Positions 35,824 through 44,729 of a stretch of 64,000 nucleotides of DNA are shown here, in pieces; the first letter of the stretch is position 1; every line of letters starts with the position of its first letter. The stretch spans positions 208,655 to 272,654 of the forward strand of contig NZ_KQ236745.1 in assembly GCF_001185345.1 (NCBI RefSeq), in the 5' to 3' direction. The position numbers were made by a program, and so were the translations under genes. The DNA comes from Dorea sp. D27 (GTDB taxonomy: Bacteria > Bacillota > Clostridia > Lachnospirales > Lachnospiraceae). The notes beneath the pieces were generated by a model. It saw only the letters and a list, made by a program, of their open reading frames with translations, made no database searches and was not told the origin of the DNA.

Positions 35824-38115
35824 ATGAGGAAAGTCAGACGGAAACGAGCGGCGGTCCTGGCAATCATTCTCGTTCTTGCAGGATTGCTTGCATGGCAGAT
35901 TCCAAAGAGGAGCGGGGCCGTTTTTAACGAAGACGATGCCGTGCACATTGACCCGGATAAGATCGAAGAGGCTACACTTATCATAGGTACGCATTTGATT
36001 TATCTGGGTGCGCTTACCGACAAGCTATATGAGACGGCGGTCCAGTCGGCAGAAGAGTCAGGGCAGAATACGATGTACTATAAGTCGGAGATTGGAGAAG
36101 GGAGATGGTACTCCATTGACGACGCCGGCTCCATCAAAGATATAACAGAAAAGGGGAAAGAAGCTGACAAGTCGAAAATAAAGAAATTATACTTCACGCA
36201 CCATACAAAATCCGATGGCTATACATACACGTTGAAGGACGACAAGATGGTGAATGTCTACGACGTCAATTCTCCCTACGATCTGGAAGGGATGAAGGAG
36301 CTTTCCGCGCTGGCAAGAGAGAAAAGGCTGAGCGGAAAGGGAGGAGAAGTATTTGAGGCTAAGGTGACGAATAAGACGACAAAGTGGTGTGATGCAGGGC
36401 TGGATACGCTGAACAAAGAATATATAAGACTTAAGACTGCAGGAGCGGATGCCGCGTGGCTGGATATGCTGGACAAAGCGATGGGAAAGGTGGACGACCT
36501 GAGACGGTATGAAGTATATAAGAAAGCTGAAAAGGAAGTCAGGAAGCTCATAGACGCTGCAGATGGTACAGACGAGGGCTATGTGGATGCACTTTCGGAC
36601 GCGATGACACAGCTCAGTGACAGCATGACAGAGGCAGACGGCAATATGCTGGATATTGATGCAAAAGCAGACATACCGGACATACCGGGCGAGGAGCCGG
36701 ACGAACCAGATAATCCGGAAGGGGATGAAAAAACGTACACGCTTACGGTTATGGCCGTTATGGAATCGGAATTTATCCGGCAGTACATCGAAGAGCCGAA
36801 AGATGATATTCTTTTAAATATGACGACCTTGTCGTATATTATGGAAGGCATAAGCGTGTATCCAGATAAGGAGGCTGAGTTTCTGAAAGAGAAGCTCATA
36901 CCGGCAGCGGAGGCGGCTTATGCGGCTGATCCGACAGAGACTAGAAAAAATGAGCTGGCCTATTATAAGAATGAACTGTCAACACGGGACGGCGGGCCAT
37001 CCTCGGCAGACAGCAGGCTGGCAGGCCTGTATGACAAGAAGGAGAAGCTGCAGGAAGAGAGGCTTTCAGCTCTTGACGAGGAGAATCTGCCCGAAGCCAA
37101 ACGGCTGGAAGCACTTATCGAAGTGACAGCCAGGGAAATCCAGGAAAAGGAGGACGCCATATCCAAGGAGGCGGCTTCCCTCGTCAAACAGAAGACAGAA
37201 CTGGAGAAACAGCTCGACAGCGAGAAATCGGATCAGGAAAAGAAAAAGCTTGAAAATGAAATCCAGAAACTGGATAATCAAATTGCAGCACTTGATGCAG
37301 GCGTTGACGATGGTTCTGTATCCAAAAAGATAAAGGAGATGGCAGAAACAGCGAGGGAGGCGTTGGAAGAAGGAGAGGATGGAATAGGAAGGCTGGAGGA
37401 AGCAGTAGAGGGCATAGGGGCGTTGTGCGGCACAAATCCGGCGCTCGCCGGAAGCAGCCTTGAGAACCTGTATGAAAAGATGGCATCCAGAAAATATCTC
37501 GACGAAACAAAAATCTATGATGGACTTCTGGATGACATAGAGGCAATCCTGGCTGAAAACGTATCTGTCCTCAATCAGGAGCTTCAAGAGGAGGAAGTGG
37601 TCCGGGTAATGGAAGAGACTGCAGGGAAAGACAAGACTGCGGCGATAATGGGGCTTTCCATGTTTCTGGAACAGACGTCCGGAAGCGGGCTTGAGAACCT
37701 GCTGAAAGGAAAAGTTAAAGCATATGCGGAGGAAGAAGAGGCCTATGCATTTGCAGGGCTTTCTGGAACGGCCGGTGTCCGTTATGCTCCTGCGGATGTC
37801 GTGGCGGCGTATGCATCGTTCCGTTACATATGGAACGACAACAGGAAGAGGGCAGTGCTGGCATCCAGAAAGACGTACTATAAATTTACTGCCTTTGACA
37901 CGGCTGTTGTCAGGGGGCCGGAGGAAGAAGAGGAGAAGCTTACGTCAGCAGCAGGGTTCAAAGGAACCGTTTATATTCCAGATGATTATGTGAAAGAGGA
38001 ATTTGGGTGTGAAGTCTACAATATACCGGATACCGGGTATTGTATTCTTATAGATCAAGACATAGCAGATAAGGCGGCAGAAGTCTGCGATGCACTGTTA
38101 GAGAAAGGAGAGTAA
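35824..38115 (+). CDS. Membrane-anchored coiled-coil protein of the injection cluster
   Basis: 763 aa. An N-terminal TM or signal segment (about 9-26) precedes a soluble extracytoplasmic region. Residues 280-305 are an acidic Pro-rich linker (PGEEPDEPDNPEGDE), and about 395-500 form a long charged coiled coil (KLENEIQKLDNQIAAL). The last 70 residues form a small beta domain. I know no named family. It starts three bases after the TolC-like gene and stops four bases before the sheath gene, so it is part of the same translation unit. With the three preceding genes it may form an envelope-spanning anchor. Confidence 0.55.
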   Translation: MRKVRRKRAAVLAIILVLAGLLAWQIPKRSGAVFNEDDAVHIDPDKIEEATLIIGTHLIYLGALTDKLYETAVQSAEESGQNTMYYKSEIGEGRWYSIDDAGSIKDITEKGKEADKSKIKKLYFTHHTKSDGYTYTLKDDKMVNVYDVNSPYDLEGMKELSALAREKRLSGKGGEVFEAKVTNKTTKWCDAGLDTLNKEYIRLKTAGADAAWLDMLDKAMGKVDDLRRYEVYKKAEKEVRKLIDAADGTDEGYVDALSDAMTQLSDSMTEADGNMLDIDAKADIPDIPGEEPDEPDNPEGDEKTYTLTVMAVMESEFIRQYIEEPKDDILLNMTTLSYIMEGISVYPDKEAEFLKEKLIPAAEAAYAADPTETRKNELAYYKNELSTRDGGPSSADSRLAGLYDKKEKLQEERLSALDEENLPEAKRLEALIEVTAREIQEKEDAISKEAASLVKQKTELEKQLDSEKSDQEKKKLENEIQKLDNQIAALDAGVDDGSVSKKIKEMAETAREALEEGEDGIGRLEEAVEGIGALCGTNPALAGSSLENLYEKMASRKYLDETKIYDGLLDDIEAILAENVSVLNQELQEEEVVRVMEETAGKDKTAAIMGLSMFLEQTSGSGLENLLKGKVKAYAEEEEAYAFAGLSGTAGVRYAPADVVAAYASFRYIWNDNRKRAVLASRKTYYKFTAFDTAVVRGPEEEEEKLTSAAGFKGTVYIPDDYVKEEFGCEVYNIPDTGYCILIDQDIADKAAEVCDALLEKGE

Positions 38116-38119
38116 AGAG

Positions 38120-39805
38120 ATGGCAGATTATTTATCACCGGGAGTGTATGTGGAGGAATATGACAGTTCTCCCAGAGGAGTGGAAGGCGTCGGCACGAGC
38201 ACGGCGGGCTTTGTCGGCATGGCAGAAAAAGGCGCCACGTCAGGGCCTCCTGTTCTAGTGACAGGCTTCGGAGAGTTTATGAGAAATTACGGAGGATACC
38301 TGAGCGAATTTACACATGGAGAATACCGTTATCTTGCCGGGGCAGTAGAACAATTTTTTGCGAATGGTGGAACGCGCTGTTATATCGCACGTGTCATTCC
38401 GGAGGACGCAAAACCGGCCGAAGGTTCCGCAGGCAGCGTGACGGTAGCAGCGAAAAATGAAGGAGCCTGGGGCAATAAGATTACGGTAAGCGTCCAATCT
38501 TCAGCCAAGCGTAAAATGCAGCTGTTGGAAAAATTGGGAGAGAAGAAATACCGTGCCAAATCCGTGGCCGGCTTTGAAGAAGGCAGCATAGTGACAGCAG
38601 GAGAATCGTACGGCCGGATTGCGGCTATCCAGGGTACGGAGGTTACATTTGAGGAGGAACTGAAAGCGGATATGGTAGATGCCGGCCTCGTACCGGAGAA
38701 GGTACTATACCTGGCGGAGTTCCAGGTCAGTGTCCGGTGCGGAGATGACACAGAAGTCTTTGAGGGGCTGAACATGAATCCGAGATCAGGCAATTACGCC
38801 CTGTCGAGGCTGGAGCAGAGCAGCCTCGTATCTGTAACGGTTTCTCTTACGGATGAGATCAAAAATCCGGCGGAATTGTTTGCCGGTGCCGAAGAGGTGG
38901 TGATAACGCTGGAAGGAGGGTCAGACGGAACGCTGGATCAGGTCAGTGACGGAACCTTCATCGGTAAGAGTGAACAGGCAGGGAAGCGGACCGGCATCCA
39001 GGCATTTCTGGAGAATTCGGTCGTAAGCATTCTGGCAGTGCCAGGAATCACGAGCCCGGAGGTGGTCGTGTCCCTTGTTAACCACTGTGAGAACACGAAG
39101 AGCCGTTTTGCGGTTATCGATATGCCAAAGGGTATGTCCGATACGGCAGAGCTGCTCGGCTACAGGGATATGATTGACAGTACATATGCGGCCATGTACC
39201 ATCCATGGATTCAAGTATTTGACCGTTCATGCCAGAAGTCGTCTTATTTTCCACCGTCCGGTGCGGTGGCAGGCGTATATGCGAGGACAGACACGACAAG
39301 AGGGGTGCACAAGGCACCGGCCAATGAGACGGTCGCCTGTACCGGCCTGAGTGTCAGCTATTCAAAAGGGGAACAGGATATACTGAATCCAGAAGGCGTA
39401 AATCTGATCAGAGCACTGCCGGGGCAGGGTATCCGCATCTGGGGCGCCAGGACGGCGAGCAGCAATGCATCGTTCAAGTACGTGAATATACGGCGGCTAT
39501 TTATCTATGTGGAGGAAAGCATTAAGGCCAATACGAACTGGGTCGTATTCGAGCCAAATGACGAGACGCTTTGGAACAGAGTACGCGCCTCCATCTCATC
39601 CTTCCTTGAGACGTTGTGGAGAAATGGAATGCTGGCCGGGACATCGGCAGGCGAGAGCTTCTTCGTAGATATCGGGCCGACTACGATGAGCCAGGATGAT
39701 ATACAGAACGGCCGTCTTATCTGTAACATAGGAATCGCACCGGTACGGCCTGCAGAATTTGTAATCTTCCGCGTTACACAGAATACAGCGGAGTCAGGGG
39801 CATAG
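38120..39805 (+). CDS. Contractile tail sheath protein (Afp2/Pvc2-like)
   Basis: 561 aa. Start MADYLSPGVYVEE is the typical sheath N-terminus, and the C-terminal domain keeps RRLFIYVEESIKANTNWVVFEPNDETLWNRV, here cited only as the segment near residues 455-490, followed by the closing strand VRPAEFVIFRV. Sheath subunits polymerise around the tube and contract to drive it. GAAAGGAGAG precedes the ATG. Only one sheath gene is present, whereas Afp and Pvc carry three, so this system resembles simpler CIS or R-type pyocins in that respect. Confidence 0.96.
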   Translation: MADYLSPGVYVEEYDSSPRGVEGVGTSTAGFVGMAEKGATSGPPVLVTGFGEFMRNYGGYLSEFTHGEYRYLAGAVEQFFANGGTRCYIARVIPEDAKPAEGSAGSVTVAAKNEGAWGNKITVSVQSSAKRKMQLLEKLGEKKYRAKSVAGFEEGSIVTAGESYGRIAAIQGTEVTFEEELKADMVDAGLVPEKVLYLAEFQVSVRCGDDTEVFEGLNMNPRSGNYALSRLEQSSLVSVTVSLTDEIKNPAELFAGAEEVVITLEGGSDGTLDQVSDGTFIGKSEQAGKRTGIQAFLENSVVSILAVPGITSPEVVVSLVNHCENTKSRFAVIDMPKGMSDTAELLGYRDMIDSTYAAMYHPWIQVFDRSCQKSSYFPPSGAVAGVYARTDTTRGVHKAPANETVACTGLSVSYSKGEQDILNPEGVNLIRALPGQGIRIWGARTASSNASFKYVNIRRLFIYVEESIKANTNWVVFEPNDETLWNRVRASISSFLETLWRNGMLAGTSAGESFFVDIGPTTMSQDDIQNGRLICNIGIAPVRPAEFVIFRVTQNTAESGA

Positions 39806-39831
39806 AAAGCAAGTAGAGGAGGAAAAGAATT

Positions 39832-40359
39832 ATGGCAGATGAAGGAAACGGGGGATATAGCTATCCTTTGACGAATATGAACTTCCTCGTGACATTCGGG
39901 GAGAATCTGACCGCGGCCTTTACAGAGGTCAACGGCGTAGAAGCCACAGTGGAGGAGATAGAATTCCGGCAGGGGAATTCTACAAGTCTTGCGCCCGTAA
40001 AGATACCGGGGCTCGTCAAGCATGGCAGCGTGACGATGAAAATGGGGTACACGACAGACAATGCGCTGATTACGTGGATTTATAACTGTATCAAAGAACA
40101 GAGGAGCGGGTTTGAGCGCAAAGACGTGACGATAGAGCTCATAGACATCAGGACCGAGTCACCGGCCCAGCCGGTGCAGTCTGCATCCGGCCGTCCGGCA
40201 TGGAAGCTTAAGAATGCCTGGGTGACGAAGTATTCGGCCCCTGACCTGAATGCATCCGGCAAGGAGGTCGCGATTGAATCTATCGACCTGGCTTATGAAG
40301 AACTTGTCACGCCGGGAGGCGGAGCATCAGGTGGGTCAGGCGGAGCGGATACGCCTTGA
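39832..40359 (+). CDS. Tail tube protein, gp19 family (Afp1/Pvc1-like)
   Basis: 175 aa. The pattern YPLTNMNFLVTFGENLTAAF, then EVNGVEATVEEIEFRQGN and VTMKMGYTTDN is typical of T4 gp19-like inner tube subunits, hexameric rings stacked inside the sheath. The C-terminus ends in a Gly-rich tail (GGGASGGSGG), unusual in length. GAGGAGGAAAAGAATT precedes the ATG. The position after the sheath gene is the normal CIS order. Confidence 0.95.
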   Translation: MADEGNGGYSYPLTNMNFLVTFGENLTAAFTEVNGVEATVEEIEFRQGNSTSLAPVKIPGLVKHGSVTMKMGYTTDNALITWIYNCIKEQRSGFERKDVTIELIDIRTESPAQPVQSASGRPAWKLKNAWVTKYSAPDLNASGKEVAIESIDLAYEELVTPGGGASGGSGGADTP

Positions 40360-40403
40360 TACGGAGGTACAGGCCAGATAAACAATAAAAGGAGGAGCTG
40401 CAC

Positions 40404-40766
40404 ATGCAGACGATATACGACTTTTTACTTCCAAAGGGGTACATGGATGCCCAGGGAACCATACATAAACGGGGGAAAATGCGGCTTGCGACCGCAGGTG
40501 ATGAAATCCGTGCGACGAGAGATCCAAGGGTACTTTCAAATCCGTCTTATCTCACAATCGTGGTGCTGTCTTATGTCATCACGGAACTTGAGGGCGTGGA
40601 GATTCTGACGGCAGGAGTCATAGAGCAGCTATTTACGGCAGATCTTGCCTATCTACAGGATATGTATGAGAAGATCAATGACGTGGAGCCTCCACATATG
40701 AAGGTTGTGTGCCCGTCATGCGGACACGTGCATGAGGTACCTGTAAATTTTACACGGGAGGGATAA
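40404..40766 (+). CDS. Tail assembly chaperone-like protein, short (0-frame) product
   Basis: 120 aa. Following an AAAGGAGGAG site, a helical domain (about 30-95) ends in a small zinc-ribbon-like segment with CPSCGHVHEV (about 103-112). Similar small proteins follow the tube genes in CIS and Mu/P2-like phages, where assembly chaperones guide tube or tape-measure assembly. The last codons contain a slippery heptamer and the stop codon lies in a hairpin loop (see frameshift site), so a longer 184-aa product through -1 frameshifting is likely. Phage lambda makes gpG and gpGT by the same principle. Confidence 0.8.
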   Translation: MQTIYDFLLPKGYMDAQGTIHKRGKMRLATAGDEIRATRDPRVLSNPSYLTIVVLSYVITELEGVEILTAGVIEQLFTADLAYLQDMYEKINDVEPPHMKVVCPSCGHVHEVPVNFTREG

Positions 40767-40772
40767 CCCTCT
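40734..40772 (+). promoter_or_regulatory. Programmed -1 ribosomal frameshift signal
   Basis: In the zero frame the heptamer A-AAT-TTT (40745-40751) fits X-XXY-YYZ. GAGGT (40734-40738) ends 10 bases before the TTT codon and can act as an internal Shine-Dalgarno stimulator. After a 5-base spacer, GGAGGG (40757-40762) pairs with CCCTCT (40767-40772) around an ATAA loop that contains the TAA stop. The -1 frame is open from 40736 to 40957. Confidence 0.8.
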
Positions 40773-40957
40773 ACCCGGAAGAAGAATTGTACCGGGAGAT
40801 GTCTTTCATCGCTTATTATTACCATTGGAGCCAGGAGGAAGTGCAGGCACTTGGACATGCTGAGCGGCGCCGGTGGTGTGATGAGATATCTGCCATCAAC
40901 AAGGGGCAGAGCCTGTCTGCCGGGAGAGAGAAAAGTATACTGGAGTGGAAAATGTAA
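40751..40957 (+). CDS. -1 frame extension (DUF6760-like) of the tail chaperone
   Basis: 68 codons in the -1 frame of the chaperone gene. It reads YTGGITLYPEEELYREM, then FIAYYYHWSQEEV and HAERRRWCDEI; the HW and ERRRW patterns match a short family found next to tail chaperones in CIS loci (DUF6760 as I recall). No ATG, GTG or TTG precedes the conserved YPEEEL part; TTG at 40787 and ATG at 40799 would cut it. Expression as a fusion by frameshifting is therefore the best model. The stop overlaps the next start (TAATG). Confidence 0.75.
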   Translation, partial: YTGGITLYPEEELYREMSFIAYYYHWSQEEVQALGHAERRRWCDEISAINKGQSLSAGREKSILEWKM

Positions 40958-41379
40958 TGAGCGATATGGTGATGAACATGAACTTCCTGCTTAAGCTTGA
41001 CAAGGAAGTGATTCCATGCAGGAGCATCCACGGATTCCACCGGGAATGTGAGCAGGAGTACATACAAGAAGGGGGGCAAAACGGTTATGTACATATTCGT
41101 CCCAAACCGGCATCCACCCCTTCGACGCTTGAGATTGAACGTTATGTAACAGACGGTTACCGGGATTGTTTTCCCGAAGGCGGACATCTGAACCATGACC
41201 TTGTGCTTGAAGTAGGAAAGAGTACGGACAAGGATAAGAATCCTTCTGTAAAGCTCACCTTCAAAGGCTGTGTAGTGACGCGCAAAAGCTATGGAGAGCT
41301 GAATGCAGAGAAGGGTGGTATCTTTGTGGAGACGATAACCATCAGCTATCAGGAGCTGAAGGCAGGTGACGGAATGTGA
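40957..41379 (+). CDS. Second gp19-like tube or tube-initiator protein
   Basis: 140 aa from the ATG within TAATG; an upstream GTG in frame is rejected. The sequence is beta-rich, begins MNMNFLLKLDKEVIPC and has VKLTFKGCVVTRKSYGEL and a final strand ETITISYQELK like the gp19 fold. In Afp/Pvc loci a second tube-like protein (Afp5) caps the baseplate end as tube initiator, and this gene has that place. The next gene begins inside its stop codon (GTGA). Confidence 0.75.
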   Translation: MSDMVMNMNFLLKLDKEVIPCRSIHGFHRECEQEYIQEGGQNGYVHIRPKPASTPSTLEIERYVTDGYRDCFPEGGHLNHDLVLEVGKSTDKDKNPSVKLTFKGCVVTRKSYGELNAEKGGIFVETITISYQELKAGDGM

Positions 41380-41879
41380 GGAGAAGCGAACAATTTAACA
41401 GCAGGATTATACGGCTCTATGAAAGTGATATACGTGCGGACGGGCCGAAGAAGCTTGCCCATAGGGAGGGGATACGTCCTGTCGTGCAGATTCGGGAGGG
41501 GGATGTAAGATATTCCCATCAGCTGAGCCTGAAGATTGACGGACAGCCCCGCATTACACTAAAGCTGATCAACGGACTGACCTATCAGGAAGAGATGGCA
41601 CAGAAGACATTCCTGCGTCAGATGAAAAAGGCGGAGCTCATCTATAAGAATATGGAGCAGACCGCCGATGCAGCGCAGCTGGTGAGGGAACTCGACGTGC
41701 AGAGGCGTCAGCAGAACAAATTGAATGAGATAAAAAAAGAAATCATACAGGAGAGCAGAGATGAGGTCCATTATATCGTGCGCAGGCAGATGCGGGAGCA
41801 GACGGGGGCATTGACGGAAAAGGTATACCGGCGGCTTGAACAGAAGCTTCAGGATGAAAAGAGGCGCCGGGGACTTTAG
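41376..41879 (+). CDS. CIS protein with long C-terminal helix
   Basis: 167 aa from a GTG overlapping the upstream stop. The N-terminal half is beta-like (VVQIREGDVRYSHQL...RITLKLINGLTY); the C-terminal half (about 75-165) is one long charged helix with RRQMREQTGALTEKVYRR, likely a coiled coil. It occupies the place between tube initiator and LysM-like proteins, where Afp6 is found, but I see no family match. It may help join tube and baseplate. Confidence 0.6.
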   Translation: MRRSEQFNSRIIRLYESDIRADGPKKLAHREGIRPVVQIREGDVRYSHQLSLKIDGQPRITLKLINGLTYQEEMAQKTFLRQMKKAELIYKNMEQTADAAQLVRELDVQRRQQNKLNEIKKEIIQESRDEVHYIVRRQMREQTGALTEKVYRRLEQKLQDEKRRRGL

Positions 41880-41894
41880 GGAGAGGTGCCGGAA

Positions 41895-42347
41895 ATGGTC
41901 GAAAAAGCGTGCATACAATTCATGGATGCCGGGACGGACAGCGGGGAGGGCACGATGTTCCACGTGCCTTTCAACCCGGCACAGCTGAACTTCGAGGCAG
42001 GAAAAGGGGAAATACCCGGGCAGGAACAGGACAACCGGGGTATGAGGATCCGGCTGAAGATGCTGCTGATCTTTGACAAGAGCCTGGAGCGAAAGAGCGT
42101 AAAAGAAGAGACAGAGCAGTTTCTGGAGGCAGCCAGAGATCCTCTGAAAAGACGTGTCATCTTCCAGTGGGACGAGCTGTGCTTTGACGGCCTGCTGGAA
42201 CAGATGTCTGCCGCTTATGAGATGTTTACGGAAGGCGGAAAACCGGTGCGGGCCAGGATAGAAATCACCATCGGGAGCAGAAGCGGCAGTATGGCTGCAG
42301 AAGAATGGTATAGAGACTACAGAGAGTTGTTTTCAATCAAAGGATAG
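41895..42347 (+). CDS. CIS tube-associated protein, Afp7/gp53-like (copy 1)
   Basis: 150 aa from the ATG with GGAGAGG seven bases upstream; an in-frame GTG nine bases earlier has no site. The N-terminal pattern MFHVPFNPAQLNFEAGKG matches the CIS tube/LysM-type family, in which FNP..L is conserved. RVIFQWDELCFDGLLEQMSAAYEMF continues the fold. Such proteins link the tube and hub in the baseplate. There is no separate C-terminal LysM domain, unlike Afp7. It is paralogous to the next gene. Confidence 0.75.
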   Translation: MVEKACIQFMDAGTDSGEGTMFHVPFNPAQLNFEAGKGEIPGQEQDNRGMRIRLKMLLIFDKSLERKSVKEETEQFLEAARDPLKRRVIFQWDELCFDGLLEQMSAAYEMFTEGGKPVRARIEITIGSRSGSMAAEEWYRDYRELFSIKG

Positions 42348-42351
42348 ACAG

Positions 42352-42792
42352 ATGTTAAAAAAAGCAGTATTGACCGTTCCCGGCGGGACAGGTGATTTGT
42401 ATCCTCTTGAGGTACAGTACAATCCTTCTACGCTGAACTTGTCGGTATCGGCAGGGGCAGTGTCCTATGGAAACCCACAGACTCATATGATGAATAGTCA
42501 GGTGGAGCAGAACACGGACAGCGGCGAACTTATTCTTTCCTTCGACCTGATCATAGATGATGAGGGAGGGCGTGATGTGAGAAAGACCGTACAGGGCTTT
42601 CTGGGCATGCTCTTTCGGGAAAGCGCCAGAAAGATTATATTCAGCTGGGGAGATGTGGATTTTGAAGGAGAAGTAGACAGGATGAATGCCTCTTTCGATA
42701 TGTTCAGCAGTGAGGGCAGGCCAGTCCGTGGAAAAGTACACATGGAAATCATCCAACATGACTTTAAAGGGGTGGTGAATCGTGAATTATAG
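42352..42792 (+). CDS. CIS tube-associated protein, Afp7/gp53-like (copy 2)
   Basis: 146 aa, starting four bases after copy 1. VQYNPSTLNLSVSAG and IIFSWGDVDFEGEVDRMNASFDMF align with the corresponding parts of the preceding protein, so the two arose by duplication. The sequence lacks a LysM module. The next gene overlaps its end by 11 bases. Two copies may form a hetero-oligomeric ring between tube and hub. Confidence 0.75.
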   Translation: MLKKAVLTVPGGTGDLYPLEVQYNPSTLNLSVSAGAVSYGNPQTHMMNSQVEQNTDSGELILSFDLIIDDEGGRDVRKTVQGFLGMLFRESARKIIFSWGDVDFEGEVDRMNASFDMFSSEGRPVRGKVHMEIIQHDFKGVVNREL

Positions 42793-43912
42793 CAGCCTGA
42801 AGAATACTTATGGGGATTTTCAGCTGCCGAAGGCAGAAGTGGAAGTGGAAGGCAGAAGCTTTGATGGCAGGAAAGCAGGAATGCTGATAGGGAATGTATA
42901 TGTAGATTTAAGCTGCGGATATGAAGCGTCCGAAGCGTCATTTCTTATCAGCGGCTGTGTGGACAAGAAGACAGGTGAATATAGGCTTAAAGAGCTGAAG
43001 CCCTATATACTGCTCGGTTCATATGTACTTATCAGGCTTGGATACAGTTCTGGTACAAAAGAAGTGTTCCGTGGGTTTATCTCCCGTACGGAATTTCTGA
43101 ACGAAGACGGGGAGCCTTGCGTGAGAGTCACCGCTGTGGATGTAAAGGGCATCATGATGGCAAACTCCTATGCCAGACAGCTGAAGGCGAGATATGTAAG
43201 TGATGCAGTCCGTGAATTGTTTGATAAGCCGGCCTATCAGGAGCTGTCGGCAAGGGAAATCATAAAAAAGCTGGCAATTGAATCTACACCGGACAAGAAC
43301 CGGGGAAATGCGGACAAGAACCTTGTATCAATGGAAATGGTTACGGAAAGCGATTATGAGTTTGCCGTAAGGTGGGCAAAACGCTGCGGATATGAATTTT
43401 TCACGACGCTCGGTACAGTCCATTTCCGAAAAGCATGGTCCGATGAAAAAGTGTATTATAAGCTCGGACCGGGAGAAGGCATGACACAGTACCGGATTTC
43501 ATATGACTTGGGCGGACTCTTCGGTAAAGCCGAAATCCGTTGCATGGAGGATGGCAGAGGAGAACTTGTAAAGGCAAAAAAGACGATGAACAATAAGCTG
43601 TCTCTCGGCCATTATGCCGGCAAGCTGGTCGGACAGTCGGAGAAGGTATATATCGACAGTACTCTCCGTTCGAGGGAAGAGGCTTCCGAAAGGCTTGCAT
43701 ATCTGGCAGGCAAAGCGGCATACAGGTTTGGGACGCTGGAGTGCGAATGTGTAGGGATACCGGAGCTGCTGCCCGGACAGTTCATGGAAGTCGGCGGTCT
43801 TGGAAGCCCCGCCGACAACTGCTTCTATGTGGAGGAGGTACAGCACAGTATGGACAGCGCGGCAGGCTACCGGTGCCGCATGAAGGGCAGAGCCGTAGAA
43901 ATCAAAGGTTGA
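42782..43912 (+). CDS. Baseplate hub protein, gpD/gp27-like
   Basis: 376 aa from a GTG with AAAGGGGTGG upstream. It has the late-control gpD/VgrG-hub layout: an opening beta-barrel (about 10-110) with FRGFISRTEFL, a helical insertion near 140-165 (AREIIKKLA), then TESDYEFAVRWAKRCGYEFFTTLGTVHFRK, in which W and Y-E-F are typical of gp27-like hubs. It ends without a gp5 part, which is encoded by the next gene. Trimeric hubs adapt sixfold tube to threefold spike. Confidence 0.88.
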   Translation: MNYSSLKNTYGDFQLPKAEVEVEGRSFDGRKAGMLIGNVYVDLSCGYEASEASFLISGCVDKKTGEYRLKELKPYILLGSYVLIRLGYSSGTKEVFRGFISRTEFLNEDGEPCVRVTAVDVKGIMMANSYARQLKARYVSDAVRELFDKPAYQELSAREIIKKLAIESTPDKNRGNADKNLVSMEMVTESDYEFAVRWAKRCGYEFFTTLGTVHFRKAWSDEKVYYKLGPGEGMTQYRISYDLGGLFGKAEIRCMEDGRGELVKAKKTMNNKLSLGHYAGKLVGQSEKVYIDSTLRSREEASERLAYLAGKAAYRFGTLECECVGIPELLPGQFMEVGGLGSPADNCFYVEEVQHSMDSAAGYRCRMKGRAVEIKG

Positions 43913-43925
43913 CGGAGGGTGAAAG

Positions 43926-44678
43926 ATGTCTTTGTATGATGAAATGGAAGAGATAAGCAGCCGGCAGCAAAAGACTGCGGAAAGCGGGGGAGAAAGAATA
44001 TACGGTGTCATACTGGCGGTCGTGGTTGAAAATTATAAGAAAGAGCTGCCCGGAATGGTGCAGGTACAGATACCAGTGAGAGAGGAAGAGAATTCTATCT
44101 ATCGATGGGCGAAAGTGGCTCATATGTACAGTGGCAAAGAGTGGGGGCAATATTTCCAGCCGGAAATAGGCGACCAGGTGCTGCTTGCTTTTGAGCATGG
44201 CAATATTGAACGTCCTTTTATCGTCGGTTCGGTGCCAAGAAACAATGACAGGTTCATCAGCCAGTCGGCGAGGGAACAGAATGAGACAAAACGGATTGTT
44301 TCAAGACATGGCAATGAAATCGCCATCCTCGATGTAAAGGACAGCGACGGAGAAAAAGACAAGATTCAGATACAGACGAACGGCAAGGCCCAGAGCATAT
44401 CGCTGGAAAATGAGAAAAGGCAGATTGTCGTCAGGGCAGAAGACAAGCTGACAATCAAAGTGGGTGACACGATTACGGTGACGCTGAACGGCAGCAGCGG
44501 TAAAGTCACGATAGAGGCAAAGCAGGTGCATATCCACGCCAGCGATTCCATGCGCCATGAGACAGATGGTTCCGCGGCACTGTCCGGCCGGAACACGACG
44601 ATTTCAGCATCCGCGGCACTCAAGCTTGAAAGTAATGGCATGGCAGCGGTTAAGGGCAGCACCATAAGCCTTGGATAG
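43926..44678 (+). CDS. Spike protein, gp5/VgrG C-terminal-like
   Basis: 250 aa. An OB-fold (about 22-100) with GVILAVVVENYKKELPGMVQVQIPV and PEIGDQVLLAFEHGNIERPFIVGSV is followed by short beta repeats (IQIQTNGKAQSISLEN..., VTIEAKQVHIHAS, ALKLESNGMAAVKGSTISLG), which form a trimeric beta-helix needle in VgrG and gp5. No lysozyme domain is inserted. Hub and spike are separate genes here, whereas Afp8 fuses them. The DUF4280 protein could cap its tip. Confidence 0.9.
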   Translation: MSLYDEMEEISSRQQKTAESGGERIYGVILAVVVENYKKELPGMVQVQIPVREEENSIYRWAKVAHMYSGKEWGQYFQPEIGDQVLLAFEHGNIERPFIVGSVPRNNDRFISQSAREQNETKRIVSRHGNEIAILDVKDSDGEKDKIQIQTNGKAQSISLENEKRQIVVRAEDKLTIKVGDTITVTLNGSSGKVTIEAKQVHIHASDSMRHETDGSAALSGRNTTISASAALKLESNGMAAVKGSTISLG

Positions 44679-44729
44679 CCTGGATTGCAGCCTGGGGAGC
44701 CGGTAAGGCAGACGGAAAGGAGCGTAAAG

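Noticed and set aside
33778-38115. Tape-measure proteins
   Set aside because: The two large coiled-coil proteins begin with signal or TM segments, whereas tape measures stay in the cytosol inside the tube.
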